Positions 12,487-22,879 of a stretch of 64,000 bases of DNA are shown piece by piece. Made by a program: the position numbers and the translations under genes. How positions within the stretch are numbered: position 1 is the first letter of the stretch; each line of letters starts with the position of its first letter. Source of the DNA: Coccinella septempunctata (lineage: Eukaryota; Arthropoda; Insecta; Coleoptera; Coccinellidae); contig NC_058195.1 of the NCBI RefSeq assembly GCF_907165205.1, positions 12,090,001 through 12,154,000 on the forward strand. Reading direction: 5' to 3'. The notes under the pieces are model-generated. The model was not told the origin of the DNA. It saw nothing but the letters and a program-made list of their open reading frames with translations, and did no database searches.

Positions 12487-12615
12487 TAGGGTCTTCCATT
12501 TAATACAACGAAGTTGATAGCTGTGCAAAAGAAACGAAACACTTTGTATAGTTCTGAATAATTTCAAGAGATGCTCTACTTAAAAAGAGTTTTTTGTAAA
12601 GTTAATAGAATTGTA
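12487..12615. repeat. Right 129-bp direct repeat flanking G copy 1
   Basis: Second copy of the 129-bp segment at 11185-11313, in the same orientation. Together with a TA target duplication, the empty site would be a head-to-tail dimer of a unit of about 127 bp. Confidence 0.9.
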
Positions 12616-12813
12616 GTAATCGACCGCTGTTCCATGGCACGGACACCCTGTACAAGATCTGCCAACCGGAAACTTCACACTATTTGTTTGAGGCATTGAA
12701 TTTACTCTCCAGTCTCCTTTTTCATTGTTTAATGTATAATAGTAACCACCAATATATGAGACATTGTTGTCCACTTCAACTCGTGTGTTCCGTCAATTTT
12801 TAAAAACTTTATA

Positions 12814-14306
12814 CACTCACTTTCAAAAGTCCTGCACCCCCTAATTATTAAGGCTATCTCAAACTTTGAAAAAAAAATGATACCCTCGGGTTCAAGGATA
12901 ATGAAAGGCTTTTACAGAAATAAAATGAAATCAATTTCATTTCATAGAATTATGAAGTTGAAACAACAAATTCAAATTAGGAATCAAAAATTGCAAAAAC
13001 AAAAATTAAATTTAAACGGAAAATTGAAAGTTAATGAATAAAAGAGCAAACTAATATGCAGTATTTGAGCCTCTGTTGATCAGCAATGCATTCAATCGTC
13101 TAGGCATTCCAAAAATTAAATTATTGATTATTTCCTGCGGAATATTCATCCATTCCTCGGTAACAGCTACAATAAGTTCTTGTGAATTTCGTGGTGGATT
13201 ATTTCGACGGAAAACGGCTCTGGAGACATGATCCCATATATGCACTATAGGATTTATGTCAGGAGACATCGCGGGCCATTCTAATCTGATAATGTTTTGG
13301 TTTTCCAGGGCTTCTTGAACACCTCTAGTGCGATGTGGCCTGGCATTATCGTCCATAAAGATAAATTGAGCCCCTAATTCATTACCCATGGGTATAATTA
13401 CAGGATTTATGATATTTTCGAGGCAATATGCACCAGTCATCGTCCCGGATATGTGAATTAGTGGCGTTCTTCTTCCAAACATTATGCCTCCCCAAAACAT
13501 TTCAGTGACACCGCGAAAAGGAGCAACTTGAATAGCTCTCTCAGGTCTATTTCGACATCCTGGTTCCCTCCAAACTCTTAAGCGGTAGTCATCACTTACT
13601 AACCCAAACCGTGACTCCTCTGTAAATAGCACATTCCTCCATTCTTCTAAATGCCAGTTTTGATGAGCTCGCGACCACTGCAGACGAGCGGTTCGGTGAC
13701 GAACTGTTAATGAACGAACTCTGGGAGGCCTTTTGGACCGCAATCCTGATGATAAAATTCTTCTACGAATTGTAGCACATGAAATTACACGGTTGTGGGC
13801 TTTTTGGAATTCCGACCTGAGTGTTGGTACCGTCACTGACCTATTTCTACGGGCTTATTGGGCAATATACTGATCTTCTCGAATCGTGGTAACACGAGGA
13901 TGACCATTTCGAGGTCTACTATTCACTCCACCAGTTTCCTCATAGCGCCTAATCGTTCTGCTAACCGTGCTTCGAATAATGTTTAGTCTATTGGCTATCT
14001 GATGGCGTGAGAGCCCTTCTTGCCAGAGAGCAATAATTCTAGTTCTGTCAAACTCAGACAACTCGTTTCTGGGCATATTACACAGTTTTTGAACTAACCG
14101 GTACTTAAAACGAAAAACTACCGGTCCGCAGAAAGGCACATATTTGACAAAATCGATATTTAAACACAAGAAAATTTTTTGTTTCGTAATGTTATCGTTT
14201 TATTTGGTGGCCAGAAAGTTTCTGTTGTTGTCAGTAACAATTTGTTGTGAATCTTGATTATTTTATCTCCACTACAGGGGGGGTGTAAAACTTTTGAAAG
14301 TGAGTG
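12814..14306 (-). mobile_element. Tc1-like DNA transposon, family C (complete ends)
   Basis: Inverted ends start CACTCACTTTCAAAAGT on both sides and continue into a C-rich stretch (CCTGCACCCCC left, TTACACCCCCCC right). TA duplications sit at 12812-12813 and 14307-14308. Length 1493 bp. The single gene runs on the minus strand. Confidence 0.93.
13051..14076 (-). pseudogene. Tc1 transposase with one stop codon and altered catalytic residues (family C)
   Basis: Nearly full length: 341 codons from ATG at 14076 to TAG at 13053-13051, the normal Tc1 size. The N-terminal HTH is visible (GLSRHQIANRLNIIRSTVSR). One in-frame TAA at 13857-13855 splits it and the frame is kept across it. In the DD34E core the first acidic block reads LFTEESRFGL where Asp is expected. 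The second is normal (FMDDNARPHRTRG). The last reads SPDINPIVHIWDHV, with Val in place of the catalytic Glu, 34 residues after the second Asp. The stop and the changed residues make it catalytically dead, though its ends could still be moved by a related enzyme. Confidence 0.92.
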
Positions 14307-14308
14307 TA

Positions 14309-15102
14309 TTTCCCCATATCTCTTTCCAGTCAAAAATTATCGGTCTCGCCAAGTCAAGTTTGGAACAGGACGGATTTCGATGCAGCTCGTATAGGGGTTT
14401 TATCCGAAAAGTATTCTCATTAAACCGTTGGCAATCGGGAAAAGCATCAGTATAATAGGGCATAGTTGAAAGTGAATAATCTCATTTTACGTTTGAATTG
14501 GCCCGAGTTTTCGTACGCGGTAATGATCTTCAAGTTATTTATCGGAATCTGCACGGTTCTTTGTTGGAAGATGAAACTCAGTAAAGTCTAGACTAGAGGG
14601 AAGAAAGATTCCGTATTAATTGGGAATTTTTGATGTTTCAGTTCATGACCTCGTTTCAATTCATCTCAGGCGAGATTAAAAATATACCAGATGGATTTCT
14701 CGAACACAGTGTTTCACCTGAATAACGTACATCTCATAGATTCAAAAAATTCAACAAATCTGTCTTGAACCTTTCAAATATTTCATTCACCAAAAACATT
14801 TGAGCTTTTATTCCCAAACTACGGATTTATTTATGTCCCTAATACATTTTTAATTCAATTATTTTTGAAAATAGCCTGAATAATGTACAGAGCGTCACCT
14901 ATATACGAAATTATAGGAGTTACAAAAACAATTACCAAAGAAAGTTGTACCCACAACATATATTCAAACTTAGAATCTGGCAGGCCATAACTGAGGTCCA
15001 TAACTCCGATCATTCTATCCATCTAAATGGATAGAATACTCCACGAAGATGGAAAGAGCCCAATAAACCCTACTTTTTTCCATAGTATTCAAAAATTATA
15101 GT
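14309..15102. other. No gene recognised
   Basis: AT-rich sequence between the Tc1-C element and the 888-bp duplication. It contains a short inverted pair around ATCTAAATGGATAG at about 15015-15035. Confidence 0.45.
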
Positions 15103-15990
15103 TATGTTCGAATGCATCATAAACACCATATTTATGAATTCGTTTAGTGTCCATAATTGACTACTTTATTGGACACCACTTTATTGGACTCCACTTTATT
15201 GGACTCAACTGTCACTATCATTCTGTCAAATAAATATACTAGATGCAAACAACACTTTATTCAAGGAAGAAGAATTAAACTTCGACCTAAAAACAAAATT
15301 ATGATTTACTATTCTAAGCATTAGTGTGGTAGTGGATATTAAAAACACATTCATTGTTATTATAAAATGCATGCCTGAGGAAGTCAAGCTCGAAGTGGAA
15401 GCACAGTTTCCGATCTGCAATACTCTTGATGTAACTTCTTCCTGGCCCAATATTCGAGTAGAAACACTTATTTTAGTACTTTCCGATTCATCTATGTTGT
15501 CCATAGCGAAGAACTTTTGTGAGCTTTCAGTTCACTATTGAAGTAAGCCAGAATACTATCTTCTGTCGATTTTACAATTTTCTTCGTTTTACACCACTCG
15601 TTATAAGCCGCATACATATTTTCATAAGCACTTTTAGATTTAGTGGGTAAGAGAGATTCTTTGGCGCTTCGGCTACATTCTCTACGCTTTCTTCTCCAGC
15701 ACTATCTATTTTTTGGATTATTATGACGTTTGTCACAAAATTTAGGAAGTAAACAACTTACTAAGGTAAGAAAATCAAAAGCACACTTAATGTTTTTCAG
15801 TAATAAGCCATTTCAGAAAATAAAATTTCTGCATTGCAGTCGAACATAAAGCTCTGTATGCAACTCGTACATAATTAGGCTTTATGGACTTGCCCAAGTT
15901 ATTGGCCTCGCTCGCTTTGCTCGCTCTGCCATAAACTTTTGGACTCGTCCATAAAGACCTAATTTATGTACTTGTTACATAAATAGCTAT
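15103..15990 (-). repeat. 888-bp tandem duplication, unit 1
   Basis: Begins TATGTTCGAATGCATCATAA. It repeats in the same order and orientation in 15991-16881. On the minus strand the unit carries a degraded version of the reading frame described under unit 2; its start codon is changed (ATG to ATA) and the frame shifts. The last 150 bases (15835-15985) form an imperfect hairpin: AGCTCTGTATGCAACTCGTA pairs loosely with the end of the unit, around a centre with CTCGCTCGCTTTGCTCGCTC. Confidence 0.85.
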
Positions 15991-16881
15991 TATGTTCGAC
16001 TGCATCATAAACACTTCATTTATGAATTCGTTTAGTGTCCATAATTGACTACTTTATTGGACACCACTTTATTGGACTCAACTGTCACTATCATTCTGTC
16101 AAGTAAATATACTAGATGCAAATAACACTTTATTCAAAGAAGAAGAATTGAACTTCGACCTTAAAACAAAAGTATGAATAACGATTCTAAGCATTAGTGT
16201 GGTAGTGAATATTAAAAACACATTCTTTGTTATCATAAAAATGCATGCCTCAGGAAGTCGAGCTCGAAGTAGAAGCACAGTTTTCGATCTACAATACTCT
16301 TGATGGCCCAATATTCTGGTGGCAACACTCATTTTAGTACTTTCCGATTCATCTATGTAGTCCAAAGCGAAGAACTTTTGTGAGCTTTCAATTCACTATT
16401 GAATAAGCAAGAATACTGTCTTCTGTTGATTTTACAATTTCCTTCGTTTTACACCACTTGTTATAGGCCGCATACATATTTTCATAAGCACCTATATTTT
16501 TACTGGGTAAGAAAGATTCTTTGTCGCTAACGGCTAAATTTTCTACGCTTTCTTCTCCAGCACTATCCATTTTTTGGATTATTATGACGTTTGTCACATA
16601 ATTAAGGAAGTAAACAACTGTGTTTACTAAGGTTGCTAAAGTCGCTGGTTACTAAGGTAAGAAAATCAAAAGCACACTCAATGTTTTTCAGTGATAAGCC
16701 ATTTCAGAAAATAAAATTTCTGCATTGCAGTCGAACATAAAGCTTTGTATGCAACTCGTACATAATTAGGCTTCATGGACTTGCCCAAGTTATTGGCCTC
16801 GCTCGCTTTGCTCGCTCTGCCATAAACTTTTGGACTCGTCCATAAAGACCTAATTTATGTACTTGTTACATAAATAGCTAT
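15991..16881 (-). repeat. 888-bp tandem duplication, unit 2
   Basis: Second copy of the unit. The main differences from unit 1 are small substitutions and about 22 extra bases near 16625-16650. Like unit 1 it ends in a hairpin-forming stretch. The tandem order suggests unequal exchange or a double insertion. Confidence 0.85.
16388..16570 (-). pseudogene. N-terminal fragment, tyrosine-recombinase-like (Crypton/DIRS-type) protein
   Basis: From ATG at 16570 on the minus strand the frame reads MDSAGEESVENLAVSD, then FLPSKNIGAYENMYAAYNKW, then SILAY before the frame is lost. A shifted frame then continues with AYFNSELKAHKSSSLW. The order LP-K---YE--Y--W---K, then S---LAYF, then SSLW resembles the N-terminal (SAM-like) part of insect tyrosine-recombinase-like proteins as I remember them. 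No catalytic Arg-His-Tyr region is visible in the unit. The stop and shift make it a fragment. The family call is an inference. Confidence 0.35.
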
Positions 16882-17559
16882 TTCCATGGAACTTGGTTTT
16901 AACATAGTAAAAAGAATTCAGAAAGATGACCTTGATTGTAGTCCTCTCCATAATTTTCGCCTACGAATTACTTATTTTTGGTTGTATTTGCAGCGTTTTT
17001 TTTCTGCCTCATATCCACGTCGAGAGTGAACTCACTGTCTCGCCTCAAAATTACCTGATCCAATAAAACCGACGGTCGGAAAAGGTGGAAACGAGGTGCA
17101 ACGTTTACCAGATTCCACGAACTCCTAGCAGCAACCTTGTCTCCGTCATCTCCGTACTGTAAATCCATTTCCTCCTTCAGGCCGTAAGCTATTACCAGAT
17201 ATTAGCAAGTCTCCGCTTCATAACTAATTCACTTAATGTTCAATCTCAGTTTTATTTCGCAGTCATTTAGGGTCCTCTGCTTCCCCTTCTTCTTCTCCTC
17301 GCGCTCCTCCAGATCGGGGCCGACAGGAAGGCAGGCGGTTTTTTCGGGCTCGACAAGGGGGTTTGACGGAATCCGTCAGGATTGATTCCAGGGCGATCAG
17401 ATGACATTCATTTAGTGTGGAAATACATGAAATCCCTTTCGAACTAGTGGAAGTGTTGCATATACTAATAGAAATGGAAGAGCAAGAGCTACAACCTTCG
17501 CACAAGATCGGCTGTTACGGTTAACTGCACGACGAAATCTCTTCGCCACATCATACCGA
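16882..17559. other. No gene recognised; part is G+C-rich
   Basis: 17000-17400 is clearly richer in G and C than its surroundings and includes CTTCTCCTCGCGCTCCTCCA. The minus frame over it (EEEGEAEDPK-type composition) is low complexity and shows no domain. It could be a regulatory or conserved intronic stretch; nothing firm. Confidence 0.35.
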
Positions 17560-17930
17560 ATATAATAGCCAATTTCGAACAAACAATCTGGAATAGGTTG
17601 TATCACTGATGGGTGAATGTGGAAGTGGAGAGAACGTAGACCAACTACTCTTTTTGGTGGCTCAGGATGCGTTTGTGGAGGCATTTGTTTGAATGGGCGA
17701 ACAGATCTTATTATCCTCATTAACGCAGCCAGACCAAAGATGTATTGGACATGTCTGATCTGCAATGTTACAGCATTACACAGCTTACCTGACCCACCGC
17801 AGACACAACAACAGGTCGCCAATACTTTGATGGATACTTGGCAAAACATTCTTCAAAATTCCATTGATATCCTCATTGACACAATGGTAATTAGAGTAAG
17901 AGCACTACGAAAAGTCAGAGAAGTGATGAA
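17560..17930 (+). pseudogene. Tc1 transposase remnant, family D (copy 1)
   Basis: The plus frame from 17617 reads FGGSGCVCGGICLNGRTDL, the conserved GG-VMVWGGI block of Tc1 transposases. After a junction it gives TQQQVANTLMDTWQNILQNS, the C-terminal block (usual form LQQLANAL-DIWQSIP). The DNA between, with both catalytic residues, is missing. Two more pieces of the same C-terminus lie at 52270-52390 and 59712-59840. Confidence 0.75.
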
Positions 17931-18339
17931 CCTTGATTTCAAGGTGTTCATAGACGTAACAGAAGGATCCTTTTTATGCCTGCAGATTGAATCGGGTAGA
18001 ATTCTTAATTTGTTAATTTCTCTACTAAGTGCTAATGCTGTCGCTCTAAAGCAGTCTTGGTTACGGTTGTAGACAGCTGTTGTAAACACCTAACTTAATA
18101 CCTCATCAGTACCTATACAAATAAAGATATAACTCCTTCAAAATTGAAGAAGATTTCCAATTTTACCTGAGATCAGTGAGATCTATAAACTTTTCCGAAT
18201 GTTAAGTAGTTTGTTATGGAGAATAGAACTTATCACAATCAAACTCATCACGAAAAAATGCCCATATGGAACATTACTGACATTTCCGTTAAACTCCGAG
18301 GTCTGCGGGAAGAAACACACGACTTTCAATGAAGCCTAC

Positions 18340-19354
18340 TAGTTGTGGAATCTACGATGCTTAATCGGCATTTACTCGAGTGTCGTGGAGACCTAGTGGA
18401 TTTTGAAGATAAGATGGTGGAAAGAAAAAAAGGTTCTATGAAGTATGCACTTTCAGCGGTGGGGAAAGCGTCTGCAGGCTTCCAAAGATGTAACAAAATT
18501 ATCAGATGTAAATACTCGAGCATGTCAGATTAAGATACTGTATATGCCTACGTGTTTCTGATAATAAATTCATGTTAATCTGAAAGTTTGCGTGTTGGGG
18601 CTGGACGTACAAGTAAGAGTTGAAAATGGTATAAAAATTTTTTTCGAGCGTGTCAGATTTTTAGAGGATATGTCAATTGGACCCAAAGGAAGCTACTTTC
18701 AAATGACTGACAATTCGCACGTTGGATGCAAGGTCTCAGTGGTCCAAAAATCGTTACTTGTACATACTCGAGCCTGTCAGATTTTCATACAGATAGTTAA
18801 TCTCTGTGTTGCAGACATGTCGACCCATTAATCTGACATTAATCAGGGGGGTTTTCTCAACCTGACAGTTTGAAGATGATAAGGGATTTTTTTTTGAAAA
18901 TATCTCCCTTCCTATACCGCTGATCGCTTTTATATTAATTATGAAAGTTGTAGATAATAATATTCTATACAACTTTTGTCTGAAGCAATTTTACATACTA
19001 TAAACCGTTTTCGAGTTAGAGGGCCATAAGGGAGAAGAGCTTAGCCACACATGCGAAAGGCCAAGGTCAATGTAGAAACTCAGTCAAATGTATATTCATC
19101 GCCATATATCTCAAAACCGTTCAAACGTAGAAAAAATTGCTTCGCACAAAATTCGCAGAAAATGTGCTCTACAACTTTTATAATAAATACGAAAACAATT
19201 TGAAGCCTAGGAGAGGAGATAATTAAAAAAAACTGTGACATTTATGGCCAATTTTTATTATTTTGACTTGCTGAAACTGTCAATTTATAATTTTCCCGTA
19301 ATTCTTGAATCATTAGATCTTGAATTTTGAATTTCCTTCTTGGGCTCCCCAACT
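18340..19354. mobile_element. E-family foldback-type element, copy Ec (reversed)
   Basis: Reversed relative to copy Ea. The left part reads ATTTACTCGAGTGTCG, then GAGACCTAGTGGATTTTGAA, matching the reverse of the right end of Ea. The right end is GGGCTCCCCAACTA. Four CTCGAGC-type boxes followed by TGTCAGATT are present (about 18375, 18515, 18645, 18770). The small open frames inside are shadows of this element. The left terminus is degraded. Confidence 0.75.
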
Positions 19355-20146
19355 ATTCCTGGGTAATGGTTAATGCCATGAATTCAACTTTTTGATAATA
19401 TGCAAGTTTGAGGTTGGATCTCAAAAAAGTCGGTGAATATTAACTCAATATTATCTCAATATATACATCAAATTACAAATTACCAATCATAAATTGAATC
19501 GAATACAAAATTCGTAGCAATCTTTAAATTTCGAATTCTTCCAAAAATGTCAGTTCCTGATTATGGACTCCTAAAATGGCTGACTACTTATTCAGACTGT
19601 AGTTAAGCGCCATCTTGAACACTGGAATCACTATGTACAATTTGATTTCGTCAGAAAGCGTATCTCCACACAAAAATCATCTAGTATCAATTTTGAATAG
19701 AATCGAAGCATAAACACATAAAATCTTTCAATGTTTTGTTTTGAAAAAGCCATTTTCTTTTTTCACCGCAGAACATCCAAATGTATAGTCATTAGTCATC
19801 GAATTCATCAAAATCTACCCAATTTAATCCCGATGGAATGATCATGGATACTTGCATAAAGTGGATATAGTTGATTATATTGAAAGGTCGAAAAATGTTT
19901 CTTCAATCTAAATGACCCACAGTGAAGCAATTATCAATTTAATCATTGAGTCAAGAAAGAGAAAAAAAATAACTTTGTATTGAATCATAATCCGAGCCAA
20001 GTCCGAGCCACGTCCGAAGCCAGCCATCTCTAAAAAGGTAAATTTACGGGCTTACTAGTTTAGAGGGCTAAGAGCCTAGGTTCTCCTGTTTACGGCCATA
20101 TCTCTACCACTCCGACAATGCCAGATGTCATCATTGTTAGCTAAAT
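19355..20146. other. No gene recognised
   Basis: AT-rich. One short direct duplication (TCCGAGCCAAGTCCGAGCCA at about 19992) is the only structure noted. Confidence 0.45.
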
Positions 20147-20154
20147 GAGACATC

Positions 20155-21026
20155 CAGGCCCGGATCTACGAGTTTTTCTGACCGGGGCAAATATTCATGA
20201 TGGCGCCCCCCCCCCTCCTTCTAAGGTTCGTAGGAAAGTCCAAAATTTCCGATTTTCCATCGACCATAACTTGAAAAGTAATTTTTTTTTAAAATATCTG
20301 TTTGCATATTCGTGTTCTACGCCCTCGAATTAGTGTACAGAATGAATTCGGTTTTGATCGGAGACCAAAAATATTCTTCAGAAAACCGCCCACTTTGTAT
20401 ATAATTCATTTTGTGAAAACATTTAAAAAAATATCAATTTCGTGAAACTTTTCTATAAAACATTTTTTTGTACCTTTCTTAGTAACAAAGTTGAAGGGGG
20501 GCTCAAATTATGGTGAAAAACTCGGTACATCTATGAAAAATTTGAAAAAATTTCGATCTTACCGATTTCCACCAAAATTGGTGTTTTTACTAAGGCATAG
20601 ATTACGAATATGCAAACAGAATTATGCTGAAAGGATTAGTTTTTATGTTATGGTCTAAAGAAAATCGGAAATTTTGGCCCTTAGTTCCAGATGAGAAGGA
20701 GATGAGTCGGCAATTCCCCAGGCAAAGAAATTACTGCTTGCGACGCAGTGTAAACATATCAGATCTTTCAACCTATTTCACCCAAGTGTGGCGGTCATTC
20801 GTAGATGACTGAATAATATGCAGTTAATTCATCCCTCATTGATTTTAAAGATTTTAGGCATAGTGATCATGTTTCCATTCTACAGTTTCCATTTTAGCAC
20901 TAGGAAATTAATTTTTTCCGAGAAAATCAAAAGTAAAAAATTTTTAACTTCTGGTTGATTTTGGCGCCCCCTTAGGCTGGCGCCCGGGGCAAGCGCCCCG
21001 CTTGCCCCCCCCTAGATCCGGGCCTG
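20155..21026. mobile_element. Non-autonomous hAT-like element with 8-bp target duplication
   Basis: Perfect 14-bp inverted ends, CAGGCCCGGATCTA and TAGATCCGGGCCTG, flanked by a perfect 8-bp direct repeat GAGACATC (20147-20154 and 21027-21034). An 8-bp duplication and CAG-type ends are hAT hallmarks. Length 872 bp with no transposase. Just inside the ends are runs of C and G (20205-20218 and 20964-21012). A second, longer inverted pair lies inside: GTTTGCATATTCGT near 20300 against ACGAATATGCAAAC near 20608. Confidence 0.92.
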
Positions 21027-21113
21027 GAGACATCGAGAGAATGTCATGCGAGTTAACTTTAACTCACTCAATACACCGCGTTCTTCCACTATAGACTACT
21101 AACCTAATATGTA

Positions 21114-21186
21114 GCCCGGGTAGCTCAGTCGGTAGAGCATTGGACTTTTAATCCAAGGGTCCAGGGTTCAAGTCCCTGCTCGGGCG
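21114..21186 (+). tRNA. tRNA-Lys (anticodon UUU)
   Basis: A 73-base cloverleaf. The acceptor GCCCGGG pairs with CTCGGGC (one G-U pair). The D arm is GCTCAGTCGGTAGAGC, the anticodon stem TTGGA/TCCAA encloses the loop CTTTTAA with anticodon TTT, and the T arm CAGGG-TTCAAGT-CCCTG is intact. The A box (TAGCTCAGTCGG) and B box (GGTTCAAGTCC) are consensus. No intron. CCA is not encoded, as usual in eukaryotes. It lies 35 bases beyond the 3' edge of the MMP exon, on the opposite strand, so probably within an MMP intron. Confidence 0.98.
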
Positions 21187-21190
21187 TAAC

Positions 21191-21195
21191 TTTTT
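21191..21195 (+). terminator. RNA polymerase III T-run terminator
   Basis: TTTTT four bases after the end of tRNA-Lys, the usual pol III stop. Confidence 0.85.
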
Positions 21196-21221
21196 ATCGA
21201 ACATTCATATAAACAACTCAC

Positions 21222-21487
21222 CTCCATGTTAAATCGAGGTAAGGCCACTTCTCTCCCTGCAAGGTGAATCGTTTCCGTCTTCCGGAAGTCTGAATAATTT
21301 TATCCGGAAGTCCGCACCGCGGCGTCCGTAACAACTTCACAGTGGCGTCATCTAAACGCCCGGTAACGGGAATGCCGGCGAATTGTTGGAGTTCACTCAA
21401 ACTAGTTCGAACAGATTCCTCGGTCCTTAGGGCGAAAGCGCCATCTCTCGCTTTCGGTAAGTACCCGAACCGCATCAGGTAATTTTG
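21222..21487 (-). CDS. Matrix metalloproteinase, propeptide exon (partial gene)
   Basis: A 266-bp internal exon on the minus strand. It begins after the acceptor TTTTCCTTACAG (AG at 21489-21488) and ends before the donor GTGAGT (GT at 21221-21220). It encodes QNYLMRFGYLPK (peptidoglycan-binding-like part of the prodomain), FAGIPVTGRLDDATVKLL, and then PRCGLPD. That last motif is the cysteine switch, whose Cys holds the active-site zinc of the inactive zymogen. Next come GRRKRFTLQGEKW (a furin-type RRKR cleavage site leading into the catalytic domain) and LDLTW. MMPs are secreted or membrane-bound proteases that cut extracellular matrix. The furin site points to activation in the secretory pathway. 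It resembles insect Mmp2 more than Mmp1 from memory. The other exons (signal peptide, zinc-binding catalytic part, hemopexin) were not found in the window. Confidence 0.93.
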
Positions 21488-22879
21488 CTGTAAGGAAAAG
21501 TTTGGTTAGTAAAAGGGGGAAGAAAACTGCAGGGGTCTTAATGCGTCGGTCCCAAGACCTAAGGAGGGAATCAACCTGATTGGCAGATGGCATTCACGTG
21601 ATCCTATCTGCCCTTCAGATTGGTTCCTGTATACCCGCGACAAGAACTCTCCATAAATTAATACCTTTAAAATAGCGTCACGAGATGTCGCAGAGTGAAA
21701 GGTTAATCGATTAAAATAGGTTCAAATATGGAAAATAATAATTTATGTCATTTATTATTATAATTGTACAACAATGAGACGGCAGAACACTATTTTTCAC
21801 TCGCGTTTGTACACATAAGCAGCAAGCATAATTTCAACCGTAATTTCTGAAGAATTACAGCCTGATTAGTTACACATGTGTAGAATGGACACACGCGTGT
21901 CTACCATAGACTTATTACCCCATATATACGGGTGTATACGCCCTTTGGTATCTTTCTGTCTGAAAATAAATTGAAGAATACATTTGTACGAATAGCTCAT
22001 GTATCAAGTCGTCATTTCAAAAAAGGTTTCTTTGATGAATAATAATATTGAGGACATGGAACAATTAATTGATTAATATAAATATGAGATATTGAAAGAA
22101 TGTATTATATAACCATAAGGCTTGCAATTGAAAAAAGAGAACAATTAATTGGGAATAATATAGAATATACCAGTGTCATAATCTTTTGCAATAAGTATTG
22201 ACTATTGGATCTCCTTAGTCCTTTCAACACGAGAGTCTCAATCCCAACACTCAGATATATTATGATTCATATGCCTGCAGGGGTAGAAATCAATAAAGAC
22301 TGCTTAAGCTGTTAAAACGATGTATATGCCACGATAAAGAGTGGTAACGGAAGTGAAAGAAATTCTATGGACCTCACATCAAACACCGGATACCTAAACG
22401 ATAAGTTGATTGTGATAAGGGATGACTGAGGAAGCAGAGATAAGATCCGTTCAAATGTTACCTGAAATAGCGCCCCTATCCAAAAATCTTAGGGGTAACT
22501 TGAGACACCAGATCCCGCAGACAAACTAGGTACAGGAGATTTGAAGGCCTTACATTACACACGCAAGAGCATTTTTCCGAATTTCCTATGAATTTCAGGA
22601 TGCATCAAAAATTAACGATCTGAAACTCAAAAGATTCAATAAACATAGCTGCCGATCAAGAAACTTTTGTTCAGAATTGAAGAAAATTATATAGTAAAAG
22701 ATTCATAAACAATAAAAACCAATAAAACAATAAAAACCATAAAACAATAAAACCAAAAATATTGAAAAAGCAAGAGAAATTAAAGACAAAAGAATGAAAA
22801 GTTTGGAAATAATAATTCTGCAAGTCTGACAAAATATAAAATCAGGTATACACTACCTGAACAAGATTCCAGTATTCGA
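21488..22879 (-). other. Intron or upstream region of the MMP gene
   Basis: Lies 5' of the MMP exon on its strand and starts with the splice acceptor at 21488-21500. No further exon, repeat family or long frame was recognised. At 22700-22760 there is a low-complexity AATAAAACC-type run. Confidence 0.5.

Noticed and set aside
11314..12615. LTR retrotransposon (129-bp direct repeats as LTRs)
   Set aside because: The interior is a TA-flanked G element with its own inverted ends found elsewhere without the 129-bp repeats; no primer-binding site or TG...CA ends.
17263..17505. Protein with acidic GARGEEEGEAEDPK region
   Set aside because: Low-complexity reading of a C/T-rich stretch; no homologue known and no start or splice support.
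18345..18972. Several 62-79 codon frames
   Set aside because: Lie entirely within E-family copy Ec, matching non-coding repeat sequence in Ea and Eb.
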